Shown in pieces: positions 5,724-8,839 of a DNA stretch of 8,839 bases. Origin of the DNA: JAWLCG01 sp041687295 (GTDB lineage: Bacteria; Planctomycetota; Phycisphaerae; SM23-33; FEN-1343); the NCBI GenBank assembly GCA_041687295.1, contig JAWLCG010000210.1, positions 1-8,839 on the forward strand, written 5' to 3'. Each line of letters opens with the position of its first letter. The stretch's first letter is position 1. A program made the position numbers and the translations under genes. Below the pieces are notes generated by a model. The model made no database searches and had not been told where the DNA came from. It saw only the letters and a list, made by a program, of their open reading frames with translations.

Positions 5724-5785
5724 TGCGTAGGGCCGACAACTCGTTGCCGGCGGAATTGCCGCACCGGGAACGGCCCCACCAAGAT

Positions 5786-5809
5786 GCCCACGGAAGGCAT
5801 TCCGTGGGC
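5786..5809. repeat. Perfect 10-bp hairpin with GGCA loop
   Basis: GCCCACGGAA (5786-5795), loop GGCA and TTCCGTGGGC (5800-5809) pair perfectly. It lies in the non-coding stretch between the 44-residue gene and the pilT-like promoter, more than 170 bases from either coding region. No T-tract follows. It may be another palindromic repeat family, though no second copy is in this window. Confidence 0.8.
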
Positions 5810-5852
5810 TTGGGCCGAGCCCACTTTGCAGAACCGCAGGGGCGGAACTCGA

Positions 5853-5884
5853 CACTCCTGACTGGCCAGTCCACTCCTGACTGG
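5853..5884. repeat. 13-base direct repeat CACTCCTGACTGG
   Basis: CACTCCTGACTGG occurs at 5853-5865 and again at 5872-5884, a 19-base offset. Between them ACTGGCCAGT (5861-5870) is a perfect 10-base palindrome. It could be an operator-like site or a slippage product; no adjacent promoter is visible. Confidence 0.6.
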
Positions 5885-5917
5885 ATGCCCCTGAAGACCG
5901 CACGGAATCTGGCCGCT

Positions 5918-5950
5918 TCTTCTCTCTGGGCTCTCTGCGTCTCTGTGGCC
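5918..5950 (-). repeat. CACAGAG interspersed repeat, copy A4 (degenerate)
   Basis: The plus strand reads CTCTCTGGGCTCTCTGCGTCTCTGTGGCC in pieces, the complement of eroded CACAGAG units, with one intact unit at 5941-5947. It abuts hairpin B2 in the same order as A2 abuts B1. Confidence 0.65.
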
Positions 5951-5960
5951 GCCGTTCCCC

Positions 5961-5998
5961 CTTCGCTGCCGGGCCTCGCGTGGCTCGACCCGGCCTAC
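5961..5998 (-). repeat. GTAGGCCGGGTCGAGC hairpin element, copy B2, at the metG operon 3' end
   Basis: Nearly the same as B1 (4381-4420): GTAGGCCGGGTC and GGCCCGGC pair over eight bases with a U-G pair, around a short loop. Its first bases supply the TAG stop (5997-5995) of the 44-residue protein, so the element marks the exact end of the operon. Confidence 0.85.
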
Positions 5999-6129
5999 GG
6001 CCGGCCCCAGAGGAACAGGGCGACCAGGACGGCGAGCCAGGCGAGGAAGGCGCCGGCGAGCAGCGCGTACTTCCAGGCCGGCCGATGGGCGGCGCGGTCG
6101 GGGATGGAGGCCGGATCAGTAGCGGTCAT
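5995..6129 (-). CDS. 44-residue single-helix membrane protein
   Basis: Forty-four residues beginning MTATDPASIPDRAAHRPAWK, then a single hydrophobic helix at about 21-41 and a WGRP end. It is unrecognised. The ATG at 6129 lies two bases after the TAG of the upstream gene (6134-6132), with a weak AAAGAG ahead of it, so translation is probably coupled. It is the last gene of the metG operon. The TAG stop sits within repeat element B2, so the repeat may have set or shortened its C-terminus. The N-terminus is polar and short, as in small membrane-anchored regulators, but no function can be assigned. The frame, coupling and clean helix support a real gene; its small size keeps confidence moderate. 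Confidence 0.6.
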   Translation of the reverse strand: MTATDPASIPDRAAHRPAWKYALLAGAFLAWLAVLVALFLWGRP

Positions 6130-6131
6130 GG

Positions 6132-6551
6132 CTACTCTTTGAGCTCGAAGCGGACCGGCGTGGCCAGGGCCTCGTCGAGGTCGAAGACGTCCCGGAAGTC
6201 TTCGATGGAGTCCTCGGGGGTCTTCTGCATGAAGTCGTTGGTGACCAGCAGGTAGACCATCTCGCCCAGGTCGATGGTGCCGCGGACGTTCCAGCGGCGC
6301 AGGACCGTGCGGGCGAGCATGCCCCAGCGGTCGACGGCGAGGTCGCGGGCGGCGATGCAGATGTCCTGGCCGCTCACGTGGCGCGAGCCGGGCTTGCCGG
6401 GCTCCTCGCCGTGGACGCGGCGGACGGCCTCGCCGAGGGCCTCGTGCAGGAAGGCGTAGGCGTCCAGGGGGTAGCGGCCATCGGTGAGGATGAGGCGCTC
6501 CATCGCCCGGCTGTCGGCCGAGGCGCTCTGTCGCTGCTTCGAATGGGCCAT
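6132..6551 (-). CDS. Minf_1886 family protein (conserved PVC unknown)
   Basis: 139 residues. The YPLDAYAFLHEALGEA (27-42), RHVSGQDI (58-65), LAVDRWGMLARTVLRRW (71-87), LGEMVYLLV (95-103) and KTPEDSIEDFRDVFDLDEAL (110-129) blocks match the pattern I know for the Minf_1886 family, found mainly in Planctomycetes and Verrucomicrobia and of unknown function. The protein looks soluble and mostly helical, with an acidic C-terminus. The ATG at 6551 follows a strong AGGAGGG site. It starts 38 bases after the metG stop and is followed two bases later by the 44-residue gene, so it sits in the middle of a three-gene unit. The link to a tRNA synthetase hints at a translation-related role, which is inference only. 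Confidence 0.88.
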   Translation of the reverse strand: MAHSKQRQSASADSRAMERLILTDGRYPLDAYAFLHEALGEAVRRVHGEEPGKPGSRHVSGQDICIAARDLAVDRWGMLARTVLRRWNVRGTIDLGEMVYLLVTNDFMQKTPEDSIEDFRDVFDLDEALATPVRFELKE

Positions 6552-6589
6552 GAAAGGTCCCTCCTGTGCCGGCCGGGGCCGGCGCGGGG

Positions 6590-8152
6590 TCACTGCTTGC
6601 GGGGAATCAACGGCGCACCCTTGGTCACGACCGTGCCGGCCGGCAGGGCGCCCCAGGCGGCCCGCTCGAGCAGGTGGCCGTCCTGGGGTCCGGTCACGCC
6701 GAGCCGCTCGAGGGCGGCGGTGGCGATGTCGGGCATCACTGGCACCAGCATCTCCAGGGCCACGCGGATGGCCTGGGCGCAGGTGTAGAGGATCGTCCCC
6801 AGACGCTCGCGCTGGGCGGGGTCCTTGGCCAGCTTGAAGGGTTGGGTGGCGTCGATGTACTGGTTGGTCGCCCCGACGAGCTGGTAGATCTGCTCGAGAT
6901 AGGCGTGGAAGGCGCAGCGGTCCATCTTGCCGGTGGCCTGGTCGCGCAGGGCGTCGGCGACGGCGCGGACAGCGTGCTCGGCCTCGGTGAGCTCGGCGGG
7001 CGCGGGCAGGCTGCCGTCGAAGTAGCTGGCGATCATGTTGGTCGTTCGGCTGAGCAGGTTGCCGATGCCGTTGGCCAGCTCGCCGTTGTAGCGGCTCTGG
7101 AACGACTCGCGCGAGAAGTCGCCGTCGGAGCCGAAGGGCACCTCGCGGAGCAGGAAGTAGCGGTAGACGTCGCGCCCGTAGTCGCGGCAGAGCTCCTCGA
7201 TGATCTCCCGGCTGACGAAGTTTCCCAGGCTCTTGGACATCTTCTTGCCCTCGCTGGTCCACCAGCCGTGGGCGAAGACGGTCGTGGGCAGCGGCATCTC
7301 CAGGGCCATCAGCATGCACGGCCAGTAGACCGCGTGGAACCAGAGGATGTCCTTGCCGATCAGGTGCAGGCTCGCCGGCCAGTAGCGCTGGTAGCGCCCG
7401 TCCTGGCTGTCGCCGACCTCCGGCCAGCCCAGGGCGGTGATGTAGTTGCTCAGGGCGTCGATCCAGACGTAGACCGTGTGGTCGGGGTCGTTGGGCATGC
7501 GGACGCCCCAGTTGCCCACGCGCTCGGCCAGGCGGGAGATGCTCAGGTCCTCCACGCCCAGCTTGAGCTTGCTGACGACCTCGTTGCGGCGGCTCTCGGG
7601 CTGGACGAACTGCGGGTTGGCCTCGATGTGGGCCAGCAGGTTCGGCACCCACTTGCTCAGGCGGAAGAACCAGCTCGGCTCGGTGAACCGCGTCAGGGGC
7701 TTGCCGCTGATGGCGGACTTGTACTCGTTCTCGCGGGCGGTCGACTCGGTGACGAATTCCTCCTGGCCCTCGTCGTACCAGCCCTGGTACTCGCCGAGGT
7801 AGATTTCGCCCTTGTCGACGAGGCGCTGGACGATGGCCTGCACCCGCTGCTCGTGCCGCGGCTCGCTGGTGCGGATGAAGTCGTCGTGGGTGATCGCCAG
7901 GGCCTTCCAGAGGTCCTGGAAGTGGACGACCACGCGGTTGCCCAGCTCGGCGGGGGTGGTGTTCTTCTCGGCGGCGGCCTTGACGATCTTGATGCCGTGC
8001 TCGTCGGTGCCGGTCAGGAAGCGGACGTCGCGGCCCACGGCGCGGAAGAACCGCGCCAGCACGTCGGCGGCGATGGTCGTGTAGCTGTGCCCGATGTGGG
8101 GCACGTCGTTGACGTAGTAGATCGGGGTTGTGACGTAGAACGTGTCGGTCAT
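6590..8152 (-). CDS. metG: Methionyl-tRNA synthetase, zinc-less short form
   Basis: 520 residues, a class I synthetase charging tRNA-Met in the cytosol. The HIGH motif is at 19-22 (PHIGHSYT) and KMSKS at 304-308 (HGWWTSEGKKMSKS). TGTDEHG (47-53) and the IDALSNYITALGWP segment (231-244) are characteristic. In the connective domain, where many MetRS have CxxC zinc knuckles, this protein reads YDEGQEEF (126-133) with no cysteines, so it belongs to the type without a zinc knuckle. The C-terminus ends just after the anticodon-binding helical domain; the Arc1p/EMAPII-like tRNA-binding extension is absent. The ATG at 8152 gives the expected MTDTFYVTTPIYYVND start; a GAGGGA site lies rather far upstream. 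It is the first gene of an operon with a Minf_1886 gene and a 44-residue protein. The stop is TGA. Confidence 0.97.
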   Translation of the reverse strand: MTDTFYVTTPIYYVNDVPHIGHSYTTIAADVLARFFRAVGRDVRFLTGTDEHGIKIVKAAAEKNTTPAELGNRVVVHFQDLWKALAITHDDFIRTSEPRHEQRVQAIVQRLVDKGEIYLGEYQGWYDEGQEEFVTESTARENEYKSAISGKPLTRFTEPSWFFRLSKWVPNLLAHIEANPQFVQPESRRNEVVSKLKLGVEDLSISRLAERVGNWGVRMPNDPDHTVYVWIDALSNYITALGWPEVGDSQDGRYQRYWPASLHLIGKDILWFHAVYWPCMLMALEMPLPTTVFAHGWWTSEGKKMSKSLGNFVSREIIEELCRDYGRDVYRYFLLREVPFGSDGDFSRESFQSRYNGELANGIGNLLSRTTNMIASYFDGSLPAPAELTEAEHAVRAVADALRDQATGKMDRCAFHAYLEQIYQLVGATNQYIDATQPFKLAKDPAQRERLGTILYTCAQAIRVALEMLVPVMPDIATAALERLGVTGPQDGHLLERAAWGALPAGTVVTKGAPLIPRKQ

Positions 8153-8221
8153 GGCGTACGTGCTTCCCTCGGTGGGCTCGTCGGGGATTCCCCGAGGCCC
8201 GAATGGGCATTGGCCTCAAAG

Positions 8222-8250
8222 GGTACAGCCTACCGCCCAGGGCCCGTCAA
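8222..8250 (-). promoter_or_regulatory. Probable promoter of the metG operon
   Basis: On the minus strand TTGACG (8250-8245), 17 bases, then TGTACC (8227-8222), a good -35 with a weak -10, much as at hisF. The predicted start near 8215 leaves a leader of about 63 bases. No T-box stem-loop or SAM-riboswitch-like structure is recognisable in so short a leader. Confidence 0.45.
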
Positions 8251-8265
8251 AGCAATACCCCCGGG

Positions 8266-8293
8266 CCATATAGCCCCGGGCATGCCGGGGTCT
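8266..8293. repeat. CCATATAG-CCCCGGGCATGCCGGGG palindrome, copy P3
   Basis: Matches the element at 2842-2870 with a single C deleted in the right half. It begins 15 bases upstream of the metG -35, in the same orientation relative to the gene as the hisF copy. The long inverted repeat that follows in the other two copies is missing here. Confidence 0.88.
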
Positions 8294-8341
8294 GGAGGGG
8301 CGTGGATCGGGTGTCGCTGCGCGATGGGCGGACCGCATCTT

Positions 8342-8478
8342 TGGAGTGCGGCGGCAACGACGCCGCTTTGGCTTGACGCCTTCATAGGCAATGGCCGTTT
8401 AGACGTGGCTACAAACGCCTTAGCCACGGCACCCTCTCGCGGAGGCAGCCAAAGCGGCGTCAAAGCCGCCGCACTCCA
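8342..8478. repeat. Large inverted repeat D2 with nested hairpin H3
   Basis: The arms at 8342-8373 and 8447-8478 are reverse complements at 29 of 32 positions, beginning TGGAGTGCGGCGGC. Inside lies the hairpin GTGGCTA (8405-8411)...TAGCCAC (8421-8427) followed by GGCACCC, homologous to H1 at 4270-4299. The whole is a 137-base element with terminal inverted repeats and no coding capacity, shaped like a small MITE; no target-site duplication was confirmed. The stretch from 8479 to 8598 holds nothing I can identify. Confidence 0.85.
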
Positions 8479-8598
8479 TACGGCGCTCGCGCCCAGGGCC
8501 TCCATTGGCCGATACGACTGACGATCAGGAGCCCCAAGGCCATTGCCGCCGCTTCGGGGCGCGGGACCCCGTGAGCGGACGGTGGAGTGGGCGCGGGC

Positions 8599-8839
8599 TT
8601 ACTCGCCGCCGCTGGCCTCGGGGGCGGCGCCGTCGGTGGGCTTGCGGCGGCGACGGCGACGGCGTCGTTTCCTGGCCGTGCCGTCGGGGCCGTCGGCGTC
8701 GGCATTGCCGTCAGCGCTCTCCGGGGCGGGGGCGCCCTGCGGGGCCGAGTCGGCGGGCGAGGGTGCGTCGCCGGGGGTCTTCTTCTTGCGGCGCCGGCGG
8801 CGCTTCTTGCGGAGCTTGTCGTCCTCGCCCTCGCCATCG
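8599..8839 (-). CDS. C-terminal tail with two Arg/Lys blocks, gene truncated by window edge
   Basis: Only the last 79 residues are visible, ending EASGGE before a TAA stop at 8601-8599; the gene continues past 8839. The composition is strongly patterned: an acidic start (DGEGEDD), a basic block KLRKKRRRRRKKK (8-20), a disordered Ala/Pro/Asp linker (about 21-53), a second basic block RKRRRRRRRRK (56-66) and a Pro/Gly/Glu end. Such tails occur on bacterial RNA-binding enzymes such as RNA helicases, ribonucleases and pseudouridine synthases, but no catalytic domain is in view and I do not name the protein. The frame is supported by the stop position and consistent codon use. Confidence 0.7.
   Translation of the reverse strand, partial: DGEGEDDKLRKKRRRRRKKKTPGDAPSPADSAPQGAPAPESADGNADADGPDGTARKRRRRRRRRKPTDGAAPEASGGE

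Noticed and set aside
3981..5861. 626-codon open frame on the plus strand
   Set aside because: It is antisense to the pilT-like gene and runs through repeats at both ends; no domain is recognisable.
5517..5903. In-frame 129-codon N-terminal extension of the pilT-like gene
   Set aside because: It runs through the promoter, CACAGAG repeat and other repeats, has no family resemblance, and the normal PilT N-terminus begins at 5516.
1924..5998. Classical Rho-independent terminators
   Set aside because: Several strong GC hairpins follow genes, but none is followed by a T-tract on the transcript strand, so they are listed as hairpins or repeats only.
6552..8219. 695-codon minus-strand frame apparently fusing into Minf_1886
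   Set aside because: Only the last 139 codons are the real gene; the rest is an out-of-frame reading of metG rich in Arg and Pro.
8153..8221. T-box or SAM riboswitch in the metG leader
   Set aside because: The predicted leader of about 63 bases is too short and lacks the T-box sequence or SAM-riboswitch core.
6566..8521. 651-codon open frame on the plus strand
   Set aside because: It is the antisense shadow of metG, kept open by GC-rich codon bias; composition is Val/Gly/Leu/Asp-rich without motifs.
1..8839. tRNA or rRNA genes
   Set aside because: No GTTCGAATC-type T-arm with a matching acceptor stem and no conserved rRNA segment was seen on either strand.

Overview
The window is a GC-rich bacterial chromosome segment, most likely from a planctomycete-type member of the PVC group (Phycisphaerae-like is a guess). 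The evidence is one gene of the Minf_1886 family, known mainly from Planctomycetes and Verrucomicrobia, plus many small GC-rich palindromic and CACAGAG-type interspersed repeats between genes. Nothing looks like phage, plasmid, CRISPR or a transposase gene. The coding content is mostly housekeeping, and the odd part of the window is its intergenic DNA.

Layout, left to right. 1-198: a CACAGAG repeat and a long perfect inverted repeat with a CCCCGGGCATGCC palindrome. 199-885 (-): deoC, deoxyribose-phosphate aldolase. 886-1142: divergent promoters. 1143-1916 (+): a secreted SGNH/GDSL esterase, convergent with 1941-2717 (-), a HisF-type cyclase; a short GC hairpin separates them. 2718-2933: the hisF promoter and a second copy of the palindrome plus long inverted repeat. 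2934-4067 (-): a four-helix membrane protein with a bacterial PH-like segment, preceded on the same strand by a small zinc-ribbon frame (4092-4292) whose 5' half is repeat DNA. 4207-4420: repeat block. 4422-5516 (-): a PilT/PilU-family ATPase whose promoter sits so close that its mRNA is probably leaderless. 5517-5994: repeats only. 5995-8152 (-): an apparent operon of metG (methionyl-tRNA synthetase), a Minf_1886 gene and a 44-residue single-helix protein whose start lies two bases past the previous stop. 8153-8598: metG promoter and repeats. 8599-8839 (-): the C-terminal tail, with two Arg/Lys blocks, of a gene running off the right edge.

The genes do not form one pathway. The shared theme is modular repeat DNA placed exactly at gene ends: three genes on the minus strand stop inside, or two bases before, a GTAGG(G/C)CGGG hairpin element. 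Two copies of the long hairpin differ in sequence but stay perfectly self-complementary. Two 104-base composite repeats with identical internal spacing flank the pilT-like gene in opposite orientation. These are the best candidates for something under-described. The HisF protein is also atypical at the ammonia-gate positions.
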